A DNA stretch of 34,969 nucleotides from Candidatus Odyssella sp. (GCA_020726185.1 DYTB01000014.1:1-34969), one strand, 5' to 3'. Numbered from the stretch's first letter, positions 1 through 7,643 are shown. Notes: a model not told the origin generated them from the letters alone. A program made the numbers and translations.

Positions 1-91
1 GCTTCTTGCTCCGCCTCTGCTTACGCCATCGGAACTTCCGAAACCACCACTTCTTGCGCCACCAAAGCCACCGCTTCTTGCTCCGCCTCTG
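1..91 (-). repeat. 72-bp-period repeat encoding the RGG tail of the helicase
   Basis: A 19-base segment at 1-19 recurs exactly at 73-91, a period of 72 bases or 24 codons. On the minus strand each copy encodes SRGGARS followed by SGGFGG-type glycine/arginine-rich residues. It continues beyond the window, so copy number is unknown. Such in-frame repeats expand and contract easily and would alter only tail length. Confidence 0.7.
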
Positions 92-1326
92 GATTCACCA
101 GAACTTTTACCTGCGAATGGTTTCCTTCTGTCATTATTTGCGAAAGGATGTTGCCCCCCAAAATCACCAGACCCAGATCGTGATGATCGACCAAAGCCGC
201 TTCCTGAACCTGAACCAGAATTACGGTTTGATCCTTCGTGAGCTTTAGGATTCATGTATCTCTCAATAGCATTCCACTTTTTTGCATCTTGTGATGTAAC
301 AAAACACAAAGCAAATCCTTCAGCGCCTGCGCGACCTGTTCTGCCAATACGGTGAATATAATCTTCAGGGCATGGAGGCACATCATAATTGATAACGTGC
401 ATCAAGTGAGGAATATCTAACCCACGAGCAGCAATATCGGTAGCAACCATAACTCGGCACTTACCTAGACGAAATGAACGAATTAGTTTCTCACGTTGAT
501 GTTGACGCAAGTCACCATGAATAGCTGATGCTGAATGATCTTCTTTACGAAGTGCTTCTGCCAAACGGTCAGCATTCATTTTTGTTTTTACAAACACAAT
601 TATTGTACCGTCACGTTGCTCAATCTCTTGTAAAAGACGCTTGTACTTATCTTTTTCACTAATATTAACAATTTCTTGTTTGATCTTAGGAATTGGCAAT
701 GTTGCCGAACCTACCGCTACGCGCTTTGGTTGATTCAGGTATTTTCCTGCTAGCTTTTCAATAGCTGGTGGAATTGTCGCTGAAAACATCATCGTTTGAC
801 GTTTGGTCGGTAACTTAGAAATGATGTGATCAAGCTGAATACCAAACCCCATATCAAACATACGGTCAGTTTCATCAAGCACTAAACATTCTAGGTTATC
901 AACTCGTAAAGTGCCACGTTCTAAGTGGTCAATTATACGGCCTGGTGTTCCTATAACAACTCTTGGGCGAGACTTTAGCTGCATAAGCTGCTTAGGGTAA
1001 GGTTCACCACCAATAATAAGAGCTGTGTTGAAATCTCTTGAATCGCCTACTAGACTTTTCAAAGCATTCATAACCTGTTGAGCAATTTCACGTATAGGCG
1101 CTAATACAAGCGCTGTAGCATTTGGATTATTAAGCAAGTGATTTACCAATGGCAACGTAAAAGCCATTGTTTTTCCTGTACCAGTTTGTGCTGATCCTAA
1201 AATATCATTGCCTTCAAGCGCTAAGGGTATTGTTTGTGCTTGAATTTCTGTAGGCTTTACTAAGCCCATGCGTGTAAGTGACTGTGTAATTGAATCTGGT
1301 AATCCCAGTTCATTAAATGTATTCAT
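1..1326 (-). CDS. DEAD-box ATP-dependent RNA helicase, RhlE-like (C-terminus beyond the window)
   Basis: ATP-dependent unwinding of RNA duplexes, usually in ribosome assembly, RNA decay or cold adaptation. The frame is open from an ATG at 1326 to the window edge (442 codons) with no stop, so the gene is partial. Helicase motifs appear in order: a Q motif near residue 22, Walker A AQTGTGKT near 46, motif Ia PIRE at 77-80 (usually PTRE), TPGR, motif II DETD at 151-154 instead of DEAD, SAT, ATDIAARGLD and HRIGRTGR. After the two RecA-like domains comes a Gly/Arg/Ser-rich tail with SRGGARS and SGGFGG repeats, a probable RNA-binding RGG tail. A GGAG ribosome-binding site lies about 7 bases before the ATG. 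It has a long upstream gap, so it is probably transcribed on its own. The family is certain; the exact paralogue (RhlE, CsdA, SrmB) is not. Confidence 0.93.
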   Translation of the reverse strand, partial: MNTFNELGLPDSITQSLTRMGLVKPTEIQAQTIPLALEGNDILGSAQTGTGKTMAFTLPLVNHLLNNPNATALVLAPIREIAQQVMNALKSLVGDSRDFNTALIIGGEPYPKQLMQLKSRPRVVIGTPGRIIDHLERGTLRVDNLECLVLDETDRMFDMGFGIQLDHIISKLPTKRQTMMFSATIPPAIEKLAGKYLNQPKRVAVGSATLPIPKIKQEIVNISEKDKYKRLLQEIEQRDGTIIVFVKTKMNADRLAEALRKEDHSASAIHGDLRQHQREKLIRSFRLGKCRVMVATDIAARGLDIPHLMHVINYDVPPCPEDYIHRIGRTGRAGAEGFALCFVTSQDAKKWNAIERYMNPKAHEGSNRNSGSGSGSGFGRSSRSGSGDFGGQHPFANNDRRKPFAGKSSGESRGGARSGGFGGARSGGFGSSDGVSRGGARS

Positions 1327-1590
1327 TTAAAACTCCATAAAAAAACGTTTATCTATAAACCACAATAAGTGGACAGAAATTTATCCATAAGCTAGCTCTT
1401 GAGCAGCAACATGGTGAACAGATAACGCTTTAAAAAGTTTTTGGAATTCGCCAAATAACCCTACCACATATTAGGTAGGCGCGGAATCGGAACCTAAAAT
1501 TTCATCTGCAACTTAGCCTATATTAAAAAATAATGCAATAAAAAAGAATATTAAGATTAAGAATGTTAATTATATGTCAAAATATAAAAA
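1327..1590. other. 264-bp intergenic region: helicase leader with a 6-bp hairpin
   Basis: No gene is seen here. It is the upstream region of the minus-strand helicase and lies downstream of the minus-strand lipoprotein gene. A perfect 6-bp stem CCTACC (1460-1465) / GGTAGG (1474-1479) with an 8-base loop is the clearest structure, but no T-run follows on either side, so it is not a normal terminator. Cold-induced RNA helicases often have long structured leaders, so a regulatory 5' leader is possible, but this is only inference. Confidence 0.35.
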
Positions 1591-2073
1591 TCATCCTTTC
1601 TTAATTGTTGTTATTTTTAAATCATTTTTATTGAGGTCTACTTGAATTTCATAATCTGCGCTTACATTTGTTCGGTGATCTCCCGGACTGTCATATCTTG
1701 CGAACATTATCGCAACAATGCCACCATTATTAGACGGAGTAATATCTAGACTGGCTGATGAATCAGGAAGAACCGCAATAGGAAATATTTCTAAATCGTC
1801 ACCTGCATCTGATTTCAGTTTTTTTGCTTTTTGAAAATACGTATTTGCATCTAGTTTCCCAATTTCAGTTGCAAGATCGTCCTTATATGCAATTACTACA
1901 TCAACTTTAATTGGAGCTGAATTATTTGCATTTGCAGCAGCTTTGAAATTAATTTTTTTAAGCCAAACTTTTGATTGTTTTATTCCAACCGCAGATTTAA
2001 CGGATTCGCAACCACTAAAAAAAAGACAACCGACTGCATAAAATAAAATAATTTTAAAATTTATGGATAACAT
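1591..2073 (-). CDS. Small outer-membrane lipoprotein, possibly TssJ-like
   Basis: A 160-residue protein with a classic lipoprotein signal: a positively charged start, a hydrophobic stretch and a lipobox FSGC with the lipidated Cys at residue 22. The mature part has a beta-rich look with the pattern NNSAPIKVDVVIAYK, a YFQKAKKL segment and FARYDSPGDHR. This pattern, with an N-P-[IV]-V strand then Y/F-x-x-A and an acidic segment before a beta strand, resembles TssJ/SciN lipoproteins of type VI secretion, but the match is by eye and weak. No other type VI gene is nearby, and the gene stands alone between the helicase and a divergently transcribed zincin-like gene. A GAAGGG ribosome-binding site precedes the ATG. 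Secure as a lipoprotein; function unproven. Confidence 0.75.
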   Translation of the reverse strand: MLSINFKIILFYAVGCLFFSGCESVKSAVGIKQSKVWLKKINFKAAANANNSAPIKVDVVIAYKDDLATEIGKLDANTYFQKAKKLKSDAGDDLEIFPIAVLPDSSASLDITPSNNGGIVAIMFARYDSPGDHRTNVSADYEIQVDLNKNDLKITTIKKG

Positions 2074-2158
2074 TTTTTACCCTTCGCTTTTTATTAACTT
2101 TTATAGGTTACAACTTAACTATTAAACCATGGCTTCCATAGAATAAAAAAGGGCTTAC
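2074..2158. promoter_or_regulatory. Divergent promoter region between the lipoprotein and zincin-like genes
   Basis: These 85 AT-rich bases separate two start codons facing away from each other, so both promoters should lie here. No hexamer pair is convincing enough to name. An AAAGGG ribosome-binding site precedes the plus-strand ATG at 2159. Confidence 0.4.
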
Positions 2159-2581
2159 ATGGAAAAAAATGAAATTTGTGTTTTACGCATGCCAGCTGTT
2201 GCTGAGATATATGATTTTGCTTATGAAAGTTTGCAAAAATTACCAAAATCTTTTCGCTCACATTTAAAAAATTTTGTAATAGAAGTGAAAAATTTTGCAG
2301 AGCATAATGTTTTAGCTGAATTATCCATGACAGACAGATATGATTTGTTAGGACTGTACCAGGGCATACCTTTGCCTTTAAAGAAAAAAATACGCTCTAA
2401 GAAACCAGATATTATTTATTTGTATCGCTGTCCCTTAATACGTCATGCTGTTGAGAATGAAGAGGATGTAAAAGCATTAATACATCATGTGTTAATTAAT
2501 GAAATTGGTCATCACTTTGGTTGTTCTGCTCACGAAATGGCTTTAATGCATCAGCATTCAAAATTTTCAAAACATGAGTAG
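2159..2581 (+). CDS. Zincin-like metallopeptidase-family protein (PF06262 type) with altered HExxH
   Basis: A 140-residue protein with the layout of the short minimal-zincin family PF06262 (formerly DUF1025): a helical start, LLGLYQGIPL near residue 63, IIYLYRCPLI near 85 and a C-terminal NEIGHHFG. In this family the last motif normally reads HEIGHHFG, the zinc-binding HExxH. Here the first histidine is Asn114 (codon aat), while Glu115 and His118 are kept. The following SDE/DDM-type segment, which normally offers a further acidic ligand, reads CSAHEM. The protein may be catalytically weak or inactive, or His119 or other histidines may substitute. It converges with pgk, leaving only 16 bases between the two stop codons. 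Family assignment is good; the physiological substrate of the family is unknown. Confidence 0.8.
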   Translation: MEKNEICVLRMPAVAEIYDFAYESLQKLPKSFRSHLKNFVIEVKNFAEHNVLAELSMTDRYDLLGLYQGIPLPLKKKIRSKKPDIIYLYRCPLIRHAVENEEDVKALIHHVLINEIGHHFGCSAHEMALMHQHSKFSKHE

Positions 2582-2597
2582 ATCATTTATTTTTCCA

Positions 2598-3821
2598 TTA
2601 AGGTACTAATTTTTGCTCATTTATAGATTCCAAGGCTTCAACGCCAGGCAATACTTTGCCTTCAAGCCATTCTAAAAACGCTCCTCCTGCCGTCGATACA
2701 TATGTGAAATCGGCACTGTTCTCTCCAACAACTGCGATTGTATCGCCTCCCCCAGCTACGCTAATAATTTTTCCTATTTGAGTGCGCTGTGCAATGGATT
2801 TTGCAATGATGTTGGATCCTTGATCAAAAGGTGAAACTTCATATACTCCAACTGGACCATTCCATAAAACTGTTTTGCATAGTTTTAGGATATTTTGCAG
2901 ACGTTCTAATGTTTTAGGTCCAATATCATACATAGCTTGATCAGCATCAATCATATCAATACTAACAACTTGGGTAGATATGTTTGGTTCTAGTTTTTTA
3001 GCGACTACTGCATCAATCGGTAGCAATAACTCACACCTACTATTTTTTGCTTTCTGCAAAACTGCCTCGGCAATGCCTAATCGATCATTTTCAACAAATG
3101 ATCCCCCCATTTTATATCCTTGAGCGCATAAAAGAGTATTGGCCATGCCTCCGCCTACGAACAAATAATCTAGCTTATTTAAAAGATTCAATAATAGATC
3201 AATTTTTGTAGATACCTTGCTGCCTGCAACAATGCCTACCACTGGTCGTTTTGGATTTACTAAAATGTTTTCCAATACGCTTAATTCTTTATCAAGACAA
3301 AGACCAGCATAAGATGGTAAATATTTTGTGATGCCAACTACTGATGCGTGTACGCGATGACAGCAAGAAAATGCGTCATTTATAAACATGTCGCCCAATT
3401 GACTTAATTGTTTAGAAAAATCATTCGAATTTTCTTCTTCTCCACTGTAAAAGCGAATATTTTCAGCCATTAGTACGGAGCCATTCGGAAGTGTATTGAG
3501 TTCTTGATATAGGTCTGGTCCAATTTGTTTATTTGAAAAAATAACCGAATGTCCGAGCAATTCCTGCAAAGCACTAGCGATTGGTTCAAGGCTATCATTT
3601 TTATCCCACTGAGTTTGTGGTTTTGGTTTTGGGCGTCCCAAATGAGACAATATAACTATATATTTTGGATTGGTCGCAAGAATCGTTTTTAAGGTAGGAA
3701 TAATTCGTGTAATACGTGTAACATCTTGAATTTGACCGTCTTTTAACGGCAAGTTGAGGTCAAGCCTAACAATAACTTTTTTCTCAGAGAAATTGATATT
3801 TTTAATCGATATACGCGACAC
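2598..3821 (-). CDS. pgk: Phosphoglycerate kinase
   Basis: Transfers phosphate between 1,3-bisphosphoglycerate and ADP to give 3-phosphoglycerate and ATP in glycolysis and gluconeogenesis. Family signatures are present: VRLDLNLPL near the start, SHLGRP, a substrate-binding ENIRF, NDAFSCCHRVHAS (usually DAFGTAHRAHAS), GSKVSTK, WNGPVGVYE and GGGDT near the C-terminus. The length of about 407 residues is normal. The frame is open to a GTG at 3827, but a GAGAAG ribosome-binding site at 3827-3832 overlaps that codon and sits 5 bases before the in-frame GTG at 3821, so 3821 is chosen. It follows the symporter gene on the same strand after about 110 bases. No other glycolytic gene is in the window. 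Confidence 0.96.
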   Translation of the reverse strand: MSRISIKNINFSEKKVIVRLDLNLPLKDGQIQDVTRITRIIPTLKTILATNPKYIVILSHLGRPKPKPQTQWDKNDSLEPIASALQELLGHSVIFSNKQIGPDLYQELNTLPNGSVLMAENIRFYSGEEENSNDFSKQLSQLGDMFINDAFSCCHRVHASVVGITKYLPSYAGLCLDKELSVLENILVNPKRPVVGIVAGSKVSTKIDLLLNLLNKLDYLFVGGGMANTLLCAQGYKMGGSFVENDRLGIAEAVLQKAKNSRCELLLPIDAVVAKKLEPNISTQVVSIDMIDADQAMYDIGPKTLERLQNILKLCKTVLWNGPVGVYEVSPFDQGSNIIAKSIAQRTQIGKIISVAGGGDTIAVVGENSADFTYVSTAGGAFLEWLEGKVLPGVEALESINEQKLVP

Positions 3822-3935
3822 GAACACTTCTCAATAAAGTACTAATACATATTATTCAATAAAAAAATAGCTTTGAACAGAGAAATTTAGAAATCAAATC
3901 CTCAAAAAATTAAGTTGTTTTGAAAATAATTAACT

Positions 3936-5072
3936 CTATTTTTCATTGCAGCGATCTATCAGCTTGGCAAATGCTCCATTACCTAAAACGTTTGCACAGG
4001 TTATGACAGGGTCAAATAATACGTAAAGAGCTGTAATAAGCGACATCATTTCTGCATTGAAGCCTAAATAAGCTTCTAGTATTGGAAGCATAACTAAAAT
4101 GCCCCCACCTGGAATTGCTGCTACAGAAAATTTCGCAATGACAAAATAAAGAGAGAAAGTAAGGTAACTCAATAAAGATGGTTCTGCCATACCAAAGCTT
4201 TTTAGTACTGCATAAGCAAGAATAGGAATCGCAAAGCAATCACCAATAAGGTGAATATTTACTGTGGCAGGAATAACAGAGCGCGCCAAATCTTTGTTCT
4301 TAGCGCTATTTTCAGCTCCTATAATTGTAAGTGGCATGCTTGCAGCGCTTGACATGGTGCTAAATCCACTAATAGCAGCAGGAATCATATTTTTTATGCT
4401 GTTTATGAAAGCCTTTAATTTGCAGCTGTTTAGTAAAAAGTAAGCTAAGAAAATATAGCTAAATTGTGCCAAGGCAATCACTAAAAAGATTGCTGAATAG
4501 TCTTTTATAATCGTTCCAACAACGCCATCAAATTGTAATTTTACTACAAAGCCTACAACAAAAAATGGAATCAAATACACAAATCCTTTAAGAAGCAGGC
4601 CGATCCATTGATCTACTTTTGCTGCAATTTTATGAGCGGGAAAAGGACAAATTTTCGAGGCAGCAATGCCTAATATAATGCCAGCAAACATAGCTTTATC
4701 ATTTGCAATAAGTTTTGGTAAAGTTAAAGACCATAAAGGATTTAACTCAGAAGTTTCTTTTGGAGATATCATTGATAAATCAAAGTGGTATATCCAAATT
4801 CCTACATAGTGACTAAGAAATGTAGAAATAAAATTAGAACAACATGCTAGCACTAAAATCATTCCAATGATTTTAGTCGCTCCACTAGAAAGCGTGACGG
4901 TTGCCTTGAATAATAATCCAAAAATAATGAAGGGGAGAAGAAGTACAATCGTTGATTTAATACTTAGGCTAACTGCATAGAGACCCTGCTTTAAAGACAT
5001 CGATAAAAAGGGGTCTAAAAATATAATGGCCGCTATAGTCGCCATCAAAATAAAAGGCATTTTACGAAACAT
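3936..5072 (-). CDS. Dicarboxylate/amino acid:cation symporter (SDF/DAACS family)
   Basis: A polytopic inner-membrane carrier that couples uptake of an acidic amino acid or C4-dicarboxylate to Na+ or H+. It shows a string of hydrophobic helices and the family's C-terminal re-entrant and helix motifs: GFSTMSSAASMPLT (serine-rich re-entrant loop), GDCFAIPILAYAVL, IPGGGILVMLPILEAYLGF and DPVITCANVLGNG. Its 378 residues are slightly shorter than many members. The frame extends to an ATG at 5093, but a strong AAGGAGAA ribosome-binding site lies 4 bases before the ATG at 5072 (MFRKMPF), so that start is chosen. The substrate cannot be told from the motifs; import of host metabolites would fit a host-associated lifestyle. 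Confidence 0.88.
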   Translation of the reverse strand: MFRKMPFILMATIAAIIFLDPFLSMSLKQGLYAVSLSIKSTIVLLLPFIIFGLLFKATVTLSSGATKIIGMILVLACCSNFISTFLSHYVGIWIYHFDLSMISPKETSELNPLWSLTLPKLIANDKAMFAGIILGIAASKICPFPAHKIAAKVDQWIGLLLKGFVYLIPFFVVGFVVKLQFDGVVGTIIKDYSAIFLVIALAQFSYIFLAYFLLNSCKLKAFINSIKNMIPAAISGFSTMSSAASMPLTIIGAENSAKNKDLARSVIPATVNIHLIGDCFAIPILAYAVLKSFGMAEPSLLSYLTFSLYFVIAKFSVAAIPGGGILVMLPILEAYLGFNAEMMSLITALYVLFDPVITCANVLGNGAFAKLIDRCNEK

Positions 5073-5123
5073 GCGTTTCTCCTTGAAAATCATTGAACTT
5101 AAAATTTAAAAGATGATTAACTG

Positions 5124-5142
5124 CTACCGGGCCCAACCGGTG
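5124..5142 (-). terminator. GC-rich hairpin downstream of the hydroxyisobutyryl-CoA hydrolase gene
   Basis: CTACCGG and CCGGTGG form a 7-bp stem (one G-T pair) around a 6-base loop. It stands out in AT-rich sequence between the end of the minus-strand hydrolase gene and the symporter. No immediate T-run follows; the next T-rich stretch is about 15 bases further on, so a terminator role is tentative. Confidence 0.3.
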
Positions 5143-5239
5143 GTTGTTATCGTAAGGAAAGATAAAATAGAGAAAATATTTAGCACGATAAAAAGTAAAT
5201 CACAAAAATACCAACACCCTGAGTGTACATTGAATTTCG

Positions 5240-6286
5240 CTAATTCACAAGATTTTGCGAAGCAGCAACAGCAAAATTACAATCTAAGAAAGTAGGTGTA
5301 AAAAAACACCTTATCATGTCCTCGCTAATATTGCTGAATTCATACTTCCACTTAGGGTTTTTATCCTTGTCTATAACTTGGGCGCGGATTCCTTCTTGGA
5401 AATCAGGATTTTTTAAAAAATTCATAGCAATTACATGATCAAGCGTTAGTGCTTTTTTCAAATCAAGAAATGGAGACATTTCAAGTAATTTGTGGGTTAC
5501 AAGTAGACTTAAGGGAGATCGAGATTTTAAATCATGAAGAGTCTTCTTGGCTTCATGATGTTCATGATTTTCTAAATTTTTAAAGATACTGCTCAGATCC
5601 AATGAAAAAACATCACACACCCAATCCGTTCCAAAAACATATTCATTAGGAGCTGATTGACTGAATTGTTTGATGGTGTCTTCGGGTGAATCGTTGGTAC
5701 ATAAATTATTTAATAAATCAGGGAGAAATTCCGAGCGAACAAAAAAGTCAGCCATATTCCATTTTAAAGCATGGGAATTTGAGATTGTGTTTCCTGTAAG
5801 CCCATAAAAATTAGCCCAAGGTTTTGGAAATTGTGCAAACCGAAAGCTGGAGGCGACATCCGGGAAGAATCCAATAATGGTTTCAGGCATGCCCAAAACT
5901 GCATTTTCTGTAATAATACGGTATTGGTTGTGCATAGAAAGTCCCATGCCTCCTCCAAAACATAAGCCATTTACAAGAGAAATAATTGGTTTTTGGCAAG
6001 TAGCTAAATCGTAAATTAACTTATATTCTTCATCAAAAAAAAGAGAGCCGAGGCTTACATCATTATTTTTTAGTGCATCATGAGCGGCGCGTATATCTCC
6101 GCCTGCACAAAAAGCTTTAGGGTGATCTGAGGTGATAATAATTTTTTTCACGTGATTATTCGCAGAACACGCTAATAAAAATTGAGAGATTTCCCGAATA
6201 GTTTCTAGGTTTGTCGCATTGTATTGTTGAGGCCGATTTAACTGAATAACAGCTGCGGTGCCTTGAAAACGAGTTAAAATTGTCAC
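5240..6286 (-). CDS. 3-hydroxyisobutyryl-CoA hydrolase (enoyl-CoA hydratase/isomerase family)
   Basis: Hydrolyses 3-hydroxyisobutyryl-CoA in valine breakdown. The crotonase fold is shown by AFCAGGDIRA (oxyanion hole) and GGGMGLSMHNQYRI. The hydrolase subgroup is shown by MPETIIGFFPDVASSF, with the catalytic-type Glu and Asp, and by a C-terminal NPDFQEGIRAQVIDKDKNP, seen in the ECH_2/HIBCH group rather than in simple hydratases. Its 348 residues match the family. It stands alone; no other branched-chain degradation gene is visible, so the pathway may be scattered or partial. The candidate structured RNA lies directly upstream, ending about 10 bases before the start codon. Confidence 0.88.
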   Translation of the reverse strand: MTILTRFQGTAAVIQLNRPQQYNATNLETIREISQFLLACSANNHVKKIIITSDHPKAFCAGGDIRAAHDALKNNDVSLGSLFFDEEYKLIYDLATCQKPIISLVNGLCFGGGMGLSMHNQYRIITENAVLGMPETIIGFFPDVASSFRFAQFPKPWANFYGLTGNTISNSHALKWNMADFFVRSEFLPDLLNNLCTNDSPEDTIKQFSQSAPNEYVFGTDWVCDVFSLDLSSIFKNLENHEHHEAKKTLHDLKSRSPLSLLVTHKLLEMSPFLDLKKALTLDHVIAMNFLKNPDFQEGIRAQVIDKDKNPKWKYEFSNISEDMIRCFFTPTFLDCNFAVAASQNLVN

Positions 6287-6296
6287 TCAATCACCT

Positions 6297-6496
6297 AAAA
6301 ATAAAAGGTGCCGCCAACGCCGTGGAGCGAATGATCCTCTCGTGGCTAAAATGCCAAGTGGGTGCCATATAACAAAGCCACGGCTTTGCCAGGGACAGCT
6401 CCCAAGGATGTAAACTGAGCCAAGGGATTAAACTCACACGAACGTTGCCGCACCAGGAAAATCTAGCATAAGTAACAAGTTTTTCCCATATGCTCA
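6297..6496 (-). ncRNA. Candidate structured small RNA, 6S-like
   Basis: A roughly 200-base minus-strand transcript is suggested by a perfect TATAAT at 6503-6508 and by a T-rich stretch (TTTTATTTTT) at 6306-6297 directly after a closing stem. Its two ends pair over a long imperfect helix: 6450-6454 with 6307-6311, 6443-6447 with 6315-6319, 6437-6440 with 6321-6324, and 6433-6435 with 6325-6327. Inside are a large unpaired zone, a 5-bp AUCCU/AGGAU helix and a strong CAAAGC-CGUG-GCUUUG hairpin. This rod with a central bubble, its size and its independent promoter match 6S RNA (ssrS), which binds the RNA polymerase holoenzyme. It is richer in G+C than its flanks. Hallmarks of SRP RNA, RNase P RNA and tmRNA are absent. 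That it is structured is well supported; its identity as 6S is inference. Confidence 0.55.
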
Positions 6497-6502
6497 ATAT
6501 AT

Positions 6503-6531
6503 ATTATAACCAGTTAAAGGTAGGTTAAAAA
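6503..6531 (-). promoter_or_regulatory. Promoter of the candidate small RNA
   Basis: A perfect -10 box TATAAT lies at 6503-6508 on the minus strand. The -35 element is poor (TTTTAA at 16-base spacing). It overlaps the acpS stop region and would start transcription near 6496. Confidence 0.5.
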
Positions 6532-6908
6532 ATTTTACAAAAAACAACATACGCTAAAGCATACGGAGGTTCGTCACTTAGACTTAAGTATAATGAATAA
6601 TTGCCTTCTGCTAAATTTTTTGCCATTTCATGAGCAGCTCCGTGTAATATAAATTCTGGACGACCATGAAGATTTTTAATTACTTCAATGTCTTGCCACG
6701 AGATATCTGTACTATTGCCCAGAGCTTTCACTAACGATTCTTTAGCTGCAAATACTTTTGCAAAGCCAGCAGTGGATTCTGCTCTTTTTTGTAATCGTTC
6801 CTGTTCAGAAGTTGTAAAAACACGCTTTAAAAATTTCACTCCCTGAGTTTCAATAAGCCTTTCAATGCGCCGAATATCACAAATATCACATCCAATTCCT
6901 AAAATCAT
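6525..6908 (-). CDS. acpS: Holo-[acyl-carrier-protein] synthase
   Basis: Transfers the 4'-phosphopantetheine arm from coenzyme A to acyl carrier protein, activating fatty acid synthesis in the cytoplasm. The 127 residues are normal for AcpS. GIGCDICDI at residues 4-12 carries the Mg-binding Asp8, and FAAKESLVKALG at 53-64 holds the second conserved acidic residue Glu57. The C-terminus YALAYVVF is the usual last strand. Its ATG overlaps the TGA of the upstream RelA/SpoT remnant (ATGA), indicating co-transcription and translational coupling. The order rpoZ - rsh - acpS is the usual alphaproteobacterial one, although pdxJ, lepB, rnc and era, often nearby, are missing here. Confidence 0.95.
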   Translation of the reverse strand: MILGIGCDICDIRRIERLIETQGVKFLKRVFTTSEQERLQKRAESTAGFAKVFAAKESLVKALGNSTDISWQDIEVIKNLHGRPEFILHGAAHEMAKNLAEGNYSLYLSLSDEPPYALAYVVFCKIF

Positions 6909-7234
6909 TGTCTGTCAACCTGACTAACAAGACTTAAGGTACGAAGGCTGGCTTGTATTTCGGCATAAGTTGTGAGGGTGTCTTCAATGGCATCATGAAG
7001 TAATGCTGTTACAATGTAATAGTGATCCAGCCTCATGTCGGCTAGAATGTTAGCTACTTCTAAGGGGTGATAGAAATATGGGTCGCCAGATTCACGAAAC
7101 TGTTGCCCATGTACTTTCATACAAAATACATAAGCTTTGTTTACTAAGTCTTCATCGGTATTTGGGTGATACCGCTTAAGCTTTTCAACAAGTTCAAATT
7201 GACGAACTACAGGTTTACTCGTGATTGCTTTCAC
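6905..7234 (-). pseudogene. RelA/SpoT homologue remnant: HD domain joined to the end of an ACT domain
   Basis: A full RelA/SpoT protein (about 700 residues) makes or destroys (p)ppGpp. Only 109 residues remain. Residues 8-93 are the start of the hydrolase HD domain, with His56 in YFYHPLEV and His80-Asp81 plus Glu84-Asp85 in LLHDAIEDT. After AEIQ the expected FGxxVxxLVxGVTKL is replaced by ASLRTLSLVSQVDRQ, which looks like the last residues of the ACT domain ending RSH proteins. The simplest reading is an in-frame deletion of about 600 codons joining the two ends. The later metal-binding Asp of the hydrolase, the synthetase domain and TGS are gone, so no (p)ppGpp activity is expected. Its position between rpoZ and acpS is the ancestral place for rsh. 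A residual role is possible because the frame is intact. Confidence 0.8.
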
Positions 7235-7280
7235 AGCAATACTCTTAGAATTACGTTCCTATAGTCTAACCAGTTTTTGA

Positions 7281-7643
7281 TTAATCTTCGATAGTGTCGT
7301 CGTCGATATATTCAATATCTTTTGTTTTTGGAGTTGGTTCGTCTTTATGCCATTGACTAGCATCTTGCATAACTTCAAGTAAATCGCCATCAATTTCCAC
7401 GTCTAGCTCATCAGTTAGAACTGCGCGTTGTAAGGCTTTAATTATGCCCTCCTCAATATTTTTAAGATTAAGATTTCCTTCTGCAATTTCACGAAGTGCT
7501 ATGACAGGATTCTTATCATTATCTCGGGCTACAGTTATGCTGGCGCCTGCTGAAATTTCTCTGCCTCTTTTTGCTGCAAACGCAACTAAATCAAACCTAT
7601 TTGGAACTTTTTCGATACAATCTTCAACAGTAACTCGAGCCAT
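7281..7643 (-). CDS. rpoZ: DNA-directed RNA polymerase subunit omega
   Basis: Small RNA polymerase subunit that binds the beta' C-terminus and helps assembly. [20 protein letters not shown] and [11 protein letters not shown] are the family signature, followed by [13 protein letters not shown] perfect AGGAGG lies 4 bases before the ATG at 7643, so an upstream in-frame ATG at 7670 is rejected. The 120 residues include an acidic C-terminal tail ([12 protein letters not shown]) longer than in enterobacterial omega but common in alphaproteobacteria. In many bacteria omega contributes to the ppGpp site of RNA polymerase, notable beside a ruined RelA/SpoT gene. It is followed after 46 bases by that remnant. 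Confidence 0.95.
   Translation of the reverse strand: MARVTVEDCIEKVPNRFDLVAFAAKRGREISAGASITVARDNDKNPVIALREIAEGNLNLKNIEEGIIKALQRAVLTDELDVEIDGDLLEVMQDASQWHKDEPTPKTKDIEYIDDDTIED

Noticed and set aside
6..248. 80-codon plus-strand frame at the window start
   Set aside because: It is the antisense of the helicase RGG repeat, rich in Arg/His for that reason alone.
1470..1505. T-arm-like GGTTCCGATTCC on the minus strand, hinting at a tRNA or tmRNA piece
   Set aside because: The flanks do not pair into a T stem, and no acceptor or anticodon arm is found around it.
5113..5295. 60-codon plus-strand frame between the symporter and hydrolase genes
   Set aside because: Its end overlaps the hydrolase gene, it has no ribosome-binding site or family pattern, and it covers the GC-rich hairpin.
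6291..6497. 68-codon minus-strand frame over the candidate small RNA
   Set aside because: Composition is unlike a protein (many Trp and Pro), and the DNA is better explained by paired RNA segments with promoter and T-run.
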